A stretch of 45,892 nt of DNA from Mogibacterium pumilum. GTDB taxonomy: Bacteria; Bacillota; Clostridia; Peptostreptococcales; Anaerovoracaceae. The notes under the pieces are model-generated. The model saw only the letters and a program-made list of their open reading frames with translations. It was not told the DNA's origin and made no database searches. Positions 1 to 7,426 of this stretch are shown here, in pieces. The DNA is taken from positions 217,328 to 263,219 of the forward strand of contig NZ_CP016199.1 of assembly GCF_002243385.1 (NCBI RefSeq), written 5' to 3'. Both the position numbers and the translations under genes were made by a program. How positions within the stretch are numbered: position 1 is the first letter of the stretch; every line of letters begins with the position of its first letter.

Positions 1-1
1 G

Positions 2-364
2 CTAGAAGTTAGTGCCCCCGCAAAAAACGAAGATGATGACTCTTTAATTAATCTCTATTACAATGTTCACTTATACAAGGCAAAGTCTTCTAAGCTTGCA
101 GCGGAATTTATGAAATACAACAGCAAAAATGCACTTGAGGAGTCGGGCATCAAAGTATCAAACAAGTCTCTTGACAAGTTCCGCTTCGATTACGAGGGTC
201 TCGACTATGCTGCATACATCGTAGATGAGAAGAAGGCAAATGATACTACTGTAAAGCGCGACCAGTTGCTATTCCTTAGAAAAGGCAACAAATACGTATA
301 TGTTTCATATTATGGACCTATCGACCTGAAGTCAAAAACTGGGCTCTTCGCAGAAAAGATGTAG
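2..364 (+). CDS. C-terminal part of an unidentified protein (5' end outside window)
   Basis: An open frame runs from the first bases of the window to TAG at 362-364, about 120 residues. An internal ATG exists at 110, but the same frame is open upstream of it and has protein-like composition, so I read this as the 3' part of a longer gene. The C-terminal stretch is rich in Tyr and Val (YVYVSYYGPIDL) and looks like a beta-rich globular domain rather than a membrane segment. I do not recognise the family. A perfect 10-bp stem at 445-472 follows and may terminate the transcript. The next gene lies on the opposite strand, so this is the last gene of its transcript. Confidence 0.7.
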   Translation, partial: LEVSAPAKNEDDDSLINLYYNVHLYKAKSSKLAAEFMKYNSKNALEESGIKVSNKSLDKFRFDYEGLDYAAYIVDEKKANDTTVKRDQLLFLRKGNKYVYVSYYGPIDLKSKTGLFAEKM

Positions 365-444
365 GTTTATGGACTATAGGCCACAGTCTATACGCATTAT
401 GATTTCTTGAATTCATCAAGCAGTTCATTCATAAGTTGATAAGC

Positions 445-472
445 AAATGACCAGCCGCATGACTGGTCATTT
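445..472. terminator. Hairpin between two converging transcripts
   Basis: AAATGACCAG (445-454) pairs perfectly with CTGGTCATTT (463-472) around an 8-base loop. It lies between the partial plus-strand gene and the end of the DUF3343 gene on the minus strand. The uridine tract is weak on both sides, so bidirectional termination is inferred from position and stem quality. Confidence 0.6.
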
Positions 473-514
473 CACTTCTTGATTAAATTGTTTATTTATG
501 TCACGTATACCACG

Positions 515-760
515 CTATTCTTCTGGAGCCTCGAACAGCACTTTAAACCCCGATCCCTCACTCAGATATATTCCCTCGATATCTTCGGGATGATTTGCCA
601 CGAGTTCTGAGACATTATCCACCTCGAATGAAACGCATATCCCGCAGGCTGCACTAAGTGCTCTAGGCACTGGCATAAGTGTTGCGGTTTGATCTACGCC
701 TTTCTGCTGCTTGTGGAACTGCTGTGCTCCAAAATGTGTATGGAAAGTTGCGATAAACAT
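515..760 (-). CDS. DUF3343 domain protein (putative Se/S carrier-like)
   Basis: Small soluble protein of 81 residues that fits the DUF3343 family, with an N-terminal beta-strand, a central segment holding LSAACGICVSFEV and a C-terminal acidic tail. Family members are widely found beside yedE and yedF in selenium-using anaerobes and are thought to work as small sulfur or selenium carrier accessories; no reaction is established. The single cysteine of the ACGIC region is the likely functional residue (inference). Its ATG overlaps the stop of the yedF-like gene by one base (TAATG), so translation is probably coupled. It is the last gene of the three-gene yedE operon. Confidence 0.8.
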   Translation of the reverse strand: MFIATFHTHFGAQQFHKQQKGVDQTATLMPVPRALSAACGICVSFEVDNVSELVANHPEDIEGIYLSEGSGFKVLFEAPEE

Positions 761-963
761 TACTTGAGTGTAATAAGGTAATCGCCTTCTGGCGTTTCAC
801 TGTATTCCATAGATAGCTTGTTGTTCGCTGCATATCTAGAGATATTCTTAACTGGTGTCATGCTGTCTACTAGAACTTCAACAGGTGTTCCATCCTTTAC
901 AGCGTTCTGAGTCATAATCACTGGTTCAGGGCATGAATACCCTCTTGCATCTACCTTATTCAT
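760..963 (-). CDS. yedF: TusA/YedF-type sulfurtransferase-like protein
   Basis: Compact protein of 67 residues with the SirA/TusA/YedF fold signature: DARGYSCPEP near the N-terminus, with Cys11 in the CPxP motif that carries a persulfide (or possibly a selenium adduct) in this family. It lacks the long second domain seen in many clostridial YedF proteins; the neighbouring DUF3343 protein probably supplies that part as a separate chain. A strong AAGGAGG ribosome site lies inside the end of yedE, and only one base separates the yedE stop from this ATG. The context indicates delivery of imported selenium or sulfur to an acceptor; the substrate is inferred from neighbours, not visible here. Confidence 0.88.
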   Translation of the reverse strand: MNKVDARGYSCPEPVIMTQNAVKDGTPVEVLVDSMTPVKNISRYAANNKLSMEYSETPEGDYLITLK

Positions 964-964
964 T

Positions 965-2026
965 TTATGCCTCCTTACCTTTTCTTATATTCATCAGACC
1001 TATAACTACAGTCACGATAATTCCGAATACAACTGCAACCTTACCATTTGGAGTAGGTCCCATTGGCGAAGATGCTAATGCGAAGTTGTGGCAGAAAGCC
1101 GCTCCCACAACCATACCGAGAACTGCATTTCCTGAATCTGCATTTCCAGTACCTGAAAGAACCACCTGACGAAGTGGGCAGCCACCGAGTAAGCAAGAGC
1201 CAAGTCCAACGAGTACCATACCTAGGAAATTCCATAGTGCATCATTGAATGCGATTGGCTGTTGATCAAATCCTGCGTGGAAGAAACCGAGAGCTAGATT
1301 TCCAACAAGTGCTGCTACAAAAATTGCTATAAATCCGGATAGTAGATAGAAATCCTTGAAAAGTACAGCATCACGAATTCCACCAATCATGCAAAGTCTA
1401 GTGCGCTGTGCGAGTACACCGACAACCAGTCCTGCTATTAGCGAAATTGCGATAGGCGCATACATCGCTCCAGGCCCTTCCTTACTAAAAGCTAGAAGCG
1501 TTGGGAATGCGCATAGGATTACGAGTAAAACAACTGTGATTGCTGGCATCGCAACTCCTTCTGTTGGTCCTAGAGGAACTGATTTTTTAAGTGTGAATCC
1601 TTTTTTGAGGAATGCGATTCCACCAAGAATTCCGCAGAAAAATCCAACTAGCCCGATGATTGCATTCCAGTCTCCGCCAGCGATTCTGAGAATCATTCTG
1701 AGTGGGCAACCGAGGAACATAAGGGCTCCTACCATTACAAAGAACGCAAGTACAAATCTCGTCATCGGGGATGATCCGCCACGAATTTTGAACTCTTTTC
1801 CACAAACAGACATTATAAATGCGCCAAGAATAAGTCCGATTACCTCGGGGCGAGCATACTGCACAACTGGAGCAGTGTGAAGCTTAAGTGCACCAGCGGT
1901 ATCTCTTATGAAACACGCAATACAAAAGCCCATGTTAGCAGGGTTACCATACTTAACGAGAACTACTGCAGCCACGCCAACCACGAGACCAGTAATAATC
2001 ATAAGAGTACTTTTTTCTTTTTTCAT
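965..2026 (-). CDS. yedE: YeeE/YedE family transporter, probable selenium/sulfur-compound importer
   Basis: Integral membrane protein of 353 residues with about nine hydrophobic segments. Two halves repeat the family signature: LGCPLR near residue 107 and GGCPLR in the second half, each preceded by a Cys-containing segment ending in IRD (CIACFIRD near 35-42; CMIGGIRD later). Family members move thiosulfate or related sulfur species; the YedE branch linked to yedF and DUF3343 is annotated as a putative selenium transporter. Start is set by AAGGAGG six bases before ATG. It leads the yedE-yedF-DUF3343 operon. No selD or selAB is present in this window, so the selenium role rests on family association. 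Confidence 0.88.
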   Translation of the reverse strand: MKKEKSTLMIITGLVVGVAAVVLVKYGNPANMGFCIACFIRDTAGALKLHTAPVVQYARPEVIGLILGAFIMSVCGKEFKIRGGSSPMTRFVLAFFVMVGALMFLGCPLRMILRIAGGDWNAIIGLVGFFCGILGGIAFLKKGFTLKKSVPLGPTEGVAMPAITVVLLVILCAFPTLLAFSKEGPGAMYAPIAISLIAGLVVGVLAQRTRLCMIGGIRDAVLFKDFYLLSGFIAIFVAALVGNLALGFFHAGFDQQPIAFNDALWNFLGMVLVGLGSCLLGGCPLRQVVLSGTGNADSGNAVLGMVVGAAFCHNFALASSPMGPTPNGKVAVVFGIIVTVVIGLMNIRKGKEA

Positions 2027-2114
2027 TATATCCTCCTTGTTTAATTAATATCGATTTATCATTATGAGTATATCAAACAAGGATTTTGTATTAAAATCAG
2101 TAATTTTAATATTT

Positions 2115-2149
2115 AGAAAGTGTTATTGAAATTTTCAATAATACTTTCT
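2115..2149. promoter_or_regulatory. 35-bp near-perfect palindrome upstream of yedE
   Basis: AGAAAGT-G-TTATTGAAA is mirrored around T2132 by TTTCAATAA-T-ACTTTCT. The only asymmetric pair is G2122/T2142, which would form a G-U pair in RNA. There is no T-run on either side, so an intrinsic terminator is unlikely. It lies 89 bases upstream of yedE and 44 bases past the end of the HD-domain gene. A dimeric repressor site or cruciform/RNA hairpin are both possible. Confidence 0.5.
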
Positions 2150-2192
2150 CATTGCTCTTTCATTTCATATTTTCGGTCAAGAATCGTCCTTT

Positions 2193-2624
2193 TTAGTTGG
2201 CATTTCCCTGCAAAAGCCTCTTCATCGCCGCCCTATACTTCTCGACTCTTGCATAGTCCTCCGCATCAGGGTGCTCTATGCGTCTGATATCCATATTATG
2301 ACTTAGGTCGGCAAGCTTGACGGAAGTTGCGAGCTTATTTAGCGAGATCTTGTCTATGTATTGCATGTAGTCTTCGTCAAGGTCTTTGGTAAGTGCTTTC
2401 ACAGCCTCAACTACCTTATCGCTAAATCCGCACATGCGCAAATACACCTCGTCATACTCACCATCCTCGAGCACATCGTGCAGGTAAGCGACAACCTTTT
2501 CCTCTTCCGTTTCACACATATCTGCAACTGCAAAGGGATGCAGATAGTAAGGCTTCCCCGCCTTGTCCAGCTGCTCGTAGTGTGCCTCCTGGCATATCTG
2601 CTGTGCTAGTTGAATCTGATCCAT
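2193..2624 (-). CDS. Small HD-domain hydrolase of the RelA/SpoT hydrolase type
   Basis: Soluble 143-residue single-domain protein with the metal-binding HD pattern seen in ppGpp hydrolase domains: His29 in YYLHP, His49-Asp50 in YLHDVLED and Asp106 in SVKLADLSHNMD. Only the hydrolase-like fold is present; the synthetase and TGS/ACT domains of full RelA/SpoT are absent, as in small alarmone hydrolases. Hydrolysis of (p)ppGpp or another nucleotide is inferred from the motif. The AGGAGG ribosome site sits about nine bases before the ATG. It appears monocistronic and is separated from yedE by the palindrome at 2115-2149. Confidence 0.8.
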   Translation of the reverse strand: MDQIQLAQQICQEAHYEQLDKAGKPYYLHPFAVADMCETEEEKVVAYLHDVLEDGEYDEVYLRMCGFSDKVVEAVKALTKDLDEDYMQYIDKISLNKLATSVKLADLSHNMDIRRIEHPDAEDYARVEKYRAAMKRLLQGNAN

Positions 2625-2677
2625 ATTCCTAAAACCTCCTAAATTAATTATAGGTACGGATTGTTGTTAGAGCAAGA

Positions 2678-2703
2678 GGCACTAGCCTTGCTATGCTAGT
2701 GCC
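2678..2703 (-). terminator. Hairpin straddling the stop codon of the MBL/repeat protein
   Basis: GGCACTAGC (2678-2686) pairs with GCTAGTGCC (2695-2703) around an 8-base loop. On the minus strand it is followed by a pyrimidine-rich TCTTGCTCT, so termination is plausible but the U-tract is poor. It overlaps the last codons of the upstream gene. Confidence 0.5.
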
Positions 2704-4733
2704 CCTGTTGTATCGAAACTATATGTTGTGTTATCAATCACATGTGTGCCTGTATACATTACGCCGTCTTGTCCTAGGTAATACCATACGCCATAATGCT
2801 TTACCCATCCTTTGTGCATCGCACCGCTTGAATTCAGATAGAACCACTTGCCGTTATCATGGAGCCAGCCAGTCTTCATCGCGCCGCTAGAGCTTAGATA
2901 ATAGCTATTGCCACCTTCCTGGAGCCAGCCAGTCTTCATAACTCCGTCGTTACCTAAATAATACCAAGCACCGCCAGTGTACTGCCAGCCTTTCAGCATA
3001 GCACCACTGGAGTTTAGAAGATACCACTTGCCATTATCCTGGAGCCAGCCAGTCTGCATCGCACCGCTAGAGCTTAGGTAATAGCTATTGCCACCTTCCT
3101 GGAACCAGCCAGTCTGCATAACTCCATCGTTACCTAGGTAGTACCAAGTACCGCCAGTGTACTGCCAGCCCTTCTGCATTGCACCGCTGGAGTTTAGGAG
3201 GTACCACTTGCCGCTATCCTGTACCCAGCCGGTTTTCATTAATCCACTCGAATCAAGGAAATATCTGTGACCTCCGTCTTCTATCCAGCCAGTCTGCATA
3301 GCGCCATCATTATCCATGTAGCACCAGTCTTTTCCGTATATCACCCATCCTGTCTTGAGCGCACCTGATGAATCAGCGAAATACCACTTATCCTTGGCTT
3401 TAACCCAGCCAGTGCCCATGATTCCAGATCTCGTTAATACATATTTCTTTTTTGCCGCTTTGTCGTAATATACAGTGTCCTGCAGCATTAAATTATAGCC
3501 TTCCGAGTCGAAGCAATACCAAGCTCCATCGATATATTGCCATCCGGTAGCGTATTTCCCATCATTTTTAATATAAGCGTAAGTCCATCCGTCTGGTGCG
3601 GTAGCATCTCCCCAGATCTGCCATCCTCTGATAATAGGATGGTATGCCTTTGCCTTTACTAAAGCTCTGCAAGATTCATCTGCAAAAGTCTGCATATCTG
3701 TGGATGACTTATCAAAGTCCTCTACGATAGCCCCAACATTTTCAATCGCTTTGTAAGTTGGGGTATTGTGCTTGTCTGCATATAGCTTATATGACAGCTG
3801 ATGAAGCGGTCCATTTGACGAGAGTACAAAGTTCTTAGGTTCTAGGATTTCAAGTAACTGCTTACCATTTGCACTTGAGATGCCGTGATGACCAAGCCTT
3901 AGAGTGTCTATCGTTCCAGACTTCTTATAAATAACCTCTCCATATTTATAATCGATCATCGCAGATGCGTCTCCGAGTATTACCGCATTATGTAGTCCTT
4001 TTGTAATCTGCGTGATTATGGAGTTGTCGTTCTCCGTATAACCTTCTTTGTTGACAATGCTACTTAGGTTATACAGCGCGATATCTAGGTTTCCAAACTT
4101 GAAGCTAATATTGTCGCTATAATCTCCCTTCCTAGTAATCGTTGCATCCAACTTAGAAAGTGCACTCGTATCGTCGGAAGTGATATCGACCATAGTAACC
4201 TTTGCCTCGGTTAGTTTTCTTGAAACTTCCTTAAAGTATTCGGCGGTCTTCCATGTCGGATCTTCATACTTAGGAGCCCAATTTAAATATTTCTTATGGA
4301 TATAAACAGTATCTGAGTCGAAGAATGGATTTCCATCGGAATTCTTCTCGTCAACCAAATCTATAAATCCACCTATGTGATCTGAGTGCGCATGCGTAGC
4401 AACGGCGAAATCAATATGCTTAACGCCTAGTTTTCTCATAAACTCCGCTACGGTCTTGCCATTACCACCCTGAGCAGCATATGGTCCATATTCGCTAGGG
4501 TTTGACGCATCGATCATACCAAACTTACCGTTGCTTTGAACAAGCGTGCAATCACTATGCGAACCATCTGTTGACGGAAGTGATAGATAGTATACTTTAT
4601 CGCTCTCCGCGTCCCACGTTGGGTTTTCGTCGTCTGCATTTACATTAATTGGGTAAAATACGACCAAAAAAAATAGCAACACGAGACTGCTACATATAAA
4701 TGCCAGTATAGAGTTATAGTTCCTTCTTTCCAT
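2691..4733 (-). CDS. Secreted metallo-beta-lactamase-fold hydrolase with choline-binding-type repeats
   Basis: Extracellular protein of 680 residues. Residues 1-33 form a signal peptide or N-anchor ending in VNA. Residues about 45-340 are a metallo-beta-lactamase domain with the full zinc set: His114, His116, Asp118, His119 (THAHSDH), Asp255 (LGDAS) and His282/283 (LGHHG). From about residue 382 to the end there are some 14 aromatic repeats of about 20 residues of the form GWxxxxGxWYYLxxxGxMxTGW, the type that binds choline-substituted or glucan wall polymers. The layout matches pneumococcal Pce/CbpE (phosphorylcholine esterase), but ComEC-like DNA hydrolysis or another phosphodiester substrate cannot be excluded. 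The repeats show a 180-bp higher-order DNA period. Confidence 0.85.
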   Translation of the reverse strand: MERRNYNSILAFICSSLVLLFFLVVFYPINVNADDENPTWDAESDKVYYLSLPSTDGSHSDCTLVQSNGKFGMIDASNPSEYGPYAAQGGNGKTVAEFMRKLGVKHIDFAVATHAHSDHIGGFIDLVDEKNSDGNPFFDSDTVYIHKKYLNWAPKYEDPTWKTAEYFKEVSRKLTEAKVTMVDITSDDTSALSKLDATITRKGDYSDNISFKFGNLDIALYNLSSIVNKEGYTENDNSIITQITKGLHNAVILGDASAMIDYKYGEVIYKKSGTIDTLRLGHHGISSANGKQLLEILEPKNFVLSSNGPLHQLSYKLYADKHNTPTYKAIENVGAIVEDFDKSSTDMQTFADESCRALVKAKAYHPIIRGWQIWGDATAPDGWTYAYIKNDGKYATGWQYIDGAWYCFDSEGYNLMLQDTVYYDKAAKKKYVLTRSGIMGTGWVKAKDKWYFADSSGALKTGWVIYGKDWCYMDNDGAMQTGWIEDGGHRYFLDSSGLMKTGWVQDSGKWYLLNSSGAMQKGWQYTGGTWYYLGNDGVMQTGWFQEGGNSYYLSSSGAMQTGWLQDNGKWYLLNSSGAMLKGWQYTGGAWYYLGNDGVMKTGWLQEGGNSYYLSSSGAMKTGWLHDNGKWFYLNSSGAMHKGWVKHYGVWYYLGQDGVMYTGTHVIDNTTYSFDTTGALA
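2881..3240 (-). repeat. 180-bp higher-order tandem repeat inside the cell-wall-binding region
   Basis: 2881-3060 and 3061-3240 are aligned copies: three 20-residue modules per 60-residue unit, with most differences being single substitutions, for example near 2941-2990 against 3121-3170. This is more recent duplication than the older 20-residue repetition in the same domain, and gives a substrate for slippage or recombination that changes repeat number. Confidence 0.85.
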
Positions 4734-4981
4734 TTCAACCTCTCACTTAAAAAACGTGTGCCATTTAACAGAATGATTTTATATTAAGGATTTTGTATTT
4801 TCAAGTATTTTATCGGTTAATCAGGTTAACTAGTTCCCTATTTAGTTATCCTATATTTTCATCATTTTCTATTGATTAGCAGGAATAAAAAATGTTATCT
4901 ACCCTATTTACATGGACTCTCATAAATGATAATCTACAACTCATGCAAAATTACTATTATAATTAGAGGAGGAGCAGAACT

Positions 4982-5293
4982 ATGAATCACTAAGAATCAT
5001 ATTTTGATGGCGGGTTATTTCAGCTTATTGGATATAGCCTTCTTGGCATACTTATTACAACTGCAACCCTCGGCATTTGTCTGCCTTGGGCGTACTGCAT
5101 GATTTACAACTGGGAAATAAAGCACACGGTAATAGAAGGTAGGCGCCTAGAATTTGATGGCACCGCTGTGCAGCTATTCGGAAATTGGATAAAGTGGCTT
5201 CTGCTTACGATTGTAACGTTGGGAATCTATGGGTTCTGGGTGAATATCAAGCTTAGACAGTGGAAGACGATGCATACACATTTTGCGAATTAG
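4982..5293 (+). pseudogene. DUF898-like small membrane protein broken by TAA at codon 4
   Basis: An AGAGGAGG ribosome site at 4965-4972 precedes ATG at 4982, but the fourth codon (4991-4993) is TAA. The same frame then continues without interruption to TAG at 5293. The product would begin MNH(stop)ESYFDGGL and has two related halves: FDGGLFQLIGYSLLGI with an LGICLPWAYCMIYNW motif, then FDGTAVQLFGNWIKW with LGIYGFWVNIKLRQW. That tandem layout is typical of DUF898/YjgN-like membrane proteins. The only later in-frame ATG (5099, 64 residues) would lose the first half. The break near the very start suggests a recent nonsense mutation or a sequencing error; restart downstream is less likely as I see no good ribosome site there. 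Confidence 0.75.
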
Positions 5294-5411
5294 ATTTTGC
5301 TATTAATTTCCTGTATATGGACTAGTCAGCTTCCCTATTGGATCGATTTTACTTAATATCTATGCTGCGAGGGCTCACTAGGAGATTCAAATTTAAAAAA
5401 TTATTTAAATG

Positions 5412-5456
5412 AAAAAGCCTCGAATTCGCCAATACAAAGGCGTTTTCAAGGCTTTT
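5412..5456 (-). terminator. Terminator of tRNA-Thr
   Basis: AAAAGCCT (5413-5420) pairs with AGGCTTTT (5449-5456), with an inner CGCC/GGCG stem (5427-5430, 5439-5442). On the minus strand the stem is followed by a T-run. It lies six bases beyond the 3' CCA of the tRNA. Confidence 0.75.
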
Positions 5457-5461
5457 ACTTT

Positions 5462-5536
5462 TGGAGCTGCTGGCGAGAATCGAACTCGCAACCACTTCAT
5501 TACGAGTGAAGTGCTCTACCATTGAGCCACAGCAGC
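5462..5536 (-). tRNA. tRNA-Thr (anticodon CGT)
   Basis: 75 bases including an encoded CCA. Acceptor GCTGCTG pairs with CAGCAGC; the D-stem is GCTC/GAGC; the anticodon stem is CTTCA/TGAAG with loop CTCGTAA, giving anticodon CGT for ACG codons; the T-arm is GCGAG-TTCGATT-CTCGC. The discriminator is T followed by CCA. All cloverleaf stems are perfect. It stands alone with its own promoter and terminator. Confidence 0.95.
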
Positions 5537-5555
5537 ATATTGAAGTTGCCCATAA

Positions 5556-5584
5556 AGTATATAATAAAATCAATTACTTATCAA
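5556..5584 (-). promoter_or_regulatory. Promoter of tRNA-Thr
   Basis: On the minus strand a -35 TTGATA (5579-5584) and -10 TATACT (5556-5561) are spaced by 17 bases. Transcription would start roughly 13 bases before the tRNA 5' end. Confidence 0.75.
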
Positions 5585-5593
5585 TGTTGCATT

Positions 5594-5622
5594 TTCATAT
5601 TCAAATCGCTGCATGATATAAT
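5594..5622 (+). promoter_or_regulatory. Extended -10 promoter of the asparaginase operon
   Basis: -10 TATAAT at 5617-5622 carries the TGA extension immediately upstream (TGATATAAT), with a weak -35 TTCATA at 5594-5599 and 17-base spacing. It is divergent from the tRNA-Thr promoter. Confidence 0.6.
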
Positions 5623-5703
5623 CAATTATACGCGTATGGCACTAATATCATGATCGTGTGCATATTAAATATTTATAATTACGTACGAATTACGAGGTAT
5701 CCT

Positions 5704-6744
5704 ATGACCGTAACAGAGCAAGCACAGAAAATAGAAGATAAAAAAATCTGCCTCATATACACAGGTGGCACGATTGGCATGTCCAGAACGGATAGCGGCT
5801 ACGCACCAATAGCCGGTCACTTGCAGCAGGAGCTCGACCGTATTGATGACCTCCATGCCGAAGGAATGCCCCAATATGAGCTAGTAGAGTTCACTCCACT
5901 TCTCGATTCTTCCAACATAACTTACGTGCAGTGGGACATGATTGCTGATTCGATCGCATCCCGCTACGATAATTACGACGGATTTGTCGTGCTACACGGC
6001 ACAGATACCATGGCTTACAGCACTTCGGCACTTTCTTTCATGCTTGAGAATCTGAATAAACCTGTGATTTTCACCGGGTCACAAATTCCACTTTGCGAGC
6101 TCCGAAGCGACGGAAAGGATAATCTCATTACATCCATATTGATTGCGGCTTCCGGCAAGGTGAACGAGGTAGTACTCTACTTTGGACACAAACTCTTACG
6201 CGGAAACCGTGCTATGAAAGCTTCAGCAGATGGGCTTATCGCCTTTTCTTCGCCGAATTACCCACCACTTGCCGATGCTGGAATCGACATCACATATAAC
6301 GAACCGCGTTTGATGCCAAAACCTCACGGTGAACTTCTCGTACAGTCGATCAAGCCTGCGAAGGTTGTAGTTATCAAGCTTTTCCCGGGAATCCAGTTTG
6401 AACTATTTGCCCCAATCATGATGCGCGGACTCGATGCACTCGTGCTTGAAACTTTTGGAACAGGCAACATCCCTAATTACGACGAGGCTCTACCACCTCT
6501 TATCGCTCACGCAATTGCAAATGGAACCATAGTGGTAGTCTGCACACAGTGTACGCAGGGAACGGTCAGACTCGGTGCGTATGAGACGAGTTCAGAGCTT
6601 GCAAAAGCAGGTGCGGTATCTGGTTCAAATATGACTACTGAAGCGACAGTAGCTAAACTCTACTACCTCTTCAGCCTAGGTCTGGACCACAGTGAAATTA
6701 ACAGACTAATCGAAGTCGATTTACGCGGAGAGCTGAACCAATGA
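5704..6744 (+). CDS. ansA: Cytoplasmic type I L-asparaginase
   Basis: Hydrolyses L-asparagine to aspartate and ammonia. The product is 346 residues, the usual length of type I cytosolic enzymes, and has no signal peptide. The nucleophile threonine motif is YTGGTIGM (residues 19-26) and the second catalytic threonine-aspartate pair is HGTDTM (98-103). I chose ATG 5704 because GAGGT precedes it and alignment to the family begins shortly after; an upstream in-frame ATG at 5650 would add 18 hydrophobic residues without a ribosome site. The stop overlaps the next gene's start (ATGA at 6741-6744). It leads a three-gene operon. Confidence 0.92.
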   Translation: MTVTEQAQKIEDKKICLIYTGGTIGMSRTDSGYAPIAGHLQQELDRIDDLHAEGMPQYELVEFTPLLDSSNITYVQWDMIADSIASRYDNYDGFVVLHGTDTMAYSTSALSFMLENLNKPVIFTGSQIPLCELRSDGKDNLITSILIAASGKVNEVVLYFGHKLLRGNRAMKASADGLIAFSSPNYPPLADAGIDITYNEPRLMPKPHGELLVQSIKPAKVVVIKLFPGIQFELFAPIMMRGLDALVLETFGTGNIPNYDEALPPLIAHAIANGTIVVVCTQCTQGTVRLGAYETSSELAKAGAVSGSNMTTEATVAKLYYLFSLGLDHSEINRLIEVDLRGELNQ

Positions 6745-7418
6745 AGCTAGCATATCTATCATCATTGGCGCACCCTGACCTCCGCACTTATCTTACAAAT
6801 TCTGGCTATGTTATCCACACATTTCCCAAACTCCGCACGTTATCGGAGCTTGTTTCAAATCATCCAGATGTACTGCTGTGTAAGTTAGGTATAATGCCTG
6901 AATCACCTATCTATGAGGGTGTTGCTAACGAGCTAGGTCCGATTTATCCAAGCGACTGCAGATACAATGCGACCTGTACTGGAAAGTTTTTTATCCACAA
7001 ACTGGCTATAACTGATACCGGACTCCTATCTGCCGCAAAGACGAACTGCGGAGATGAACTGCAGCTTATAAATGTTCGCCAGGGATATACAAAGTGCAGT
7101 ACTGTCATAGTAGACGAAGACTCTATCATCACTTACGACAAAGGAATCGCAAAGCCTTGTGAAGCAATTGGCATGAATGTCCTGTTAGTCGAACCAGGAT
7201 TCGTGAAGCTACGAGGTGCCGATACTGGATTTATCGGAGGCGCGAGTGGACGTGTAGACGATGAAATAGTATTTAACGGCAACCTCTCGGCGCATCCAAA
7301 CTTTAGAGAAATTACTACTTTCATAGAGGATAGAGGCCTCGGCTGCAAGTGGTTCGACTCATACGAGCTCGAAGATATCGGAACAATTATTACTATTACA
7401 GATTCTGACTCTGACTAA
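6741..7418 (+). CDS. DUF6873-like GME-fold protein
   Basis: Soluble protein of 225 residues. Conserved blocks include YPSDCRYNA, GKFFIHKL, QGYTKCS, DEDSIITYDKGIA and GFIGGASG, then HPNF near the C-terminus. These fit the DUF6873 group, which is predicted to adopt the guanidino-group-modifying enzyme (GME) fold of arginine deiminases and amidinotransferases. No substrate is known to me. The start overlaps ansA by four bases, so expression is coupled to asparaginase; a role with guanidino or amide nitrogen compounds is a guess from this. The C-terminus ends in an acidic Asp/Ser tail. Confidence 0.7.
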   Translation: MKLAYLSSLAHPDLRTYLTNSGYVIHTFPKLRTLSELVSNHPDVLLCKLGIMPESPIYEGVANELGPIYPSDCRYNATCTGKFFIHKLAITDTGLLSAAKTNCGDELQLINVRQGYTKCSTVIVDEDSIITYDKGIAKPCEAIGMNVLLVEPGFVKLRGADTGFIGGASGRVDDEIVFNGNLSAHPNFREITTFIEDRGLGCKWFDSYELEDIGTIITITDSDSD

Positions 7419-7426
7419 GGATATAT

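Noticed and set aside
1356-1880. 174-codon plus-strand frame opposite yedE
   Set aside because: The minus strand encodes clear YedE motifs and membrane segments; this is its shadow.
2881-3240. Possible CRISPR-like array because of regular spacing
   Set aside because: The repeats are coding, tandem without unique spacers, and follow the 20-residue protein repeat.
5650-5703. N-terminal extension of asparaginase from ATG 5650
   Set aside because: No ribosome site, and the family begins near the ATG at 5704, which has GAGGT upstream.
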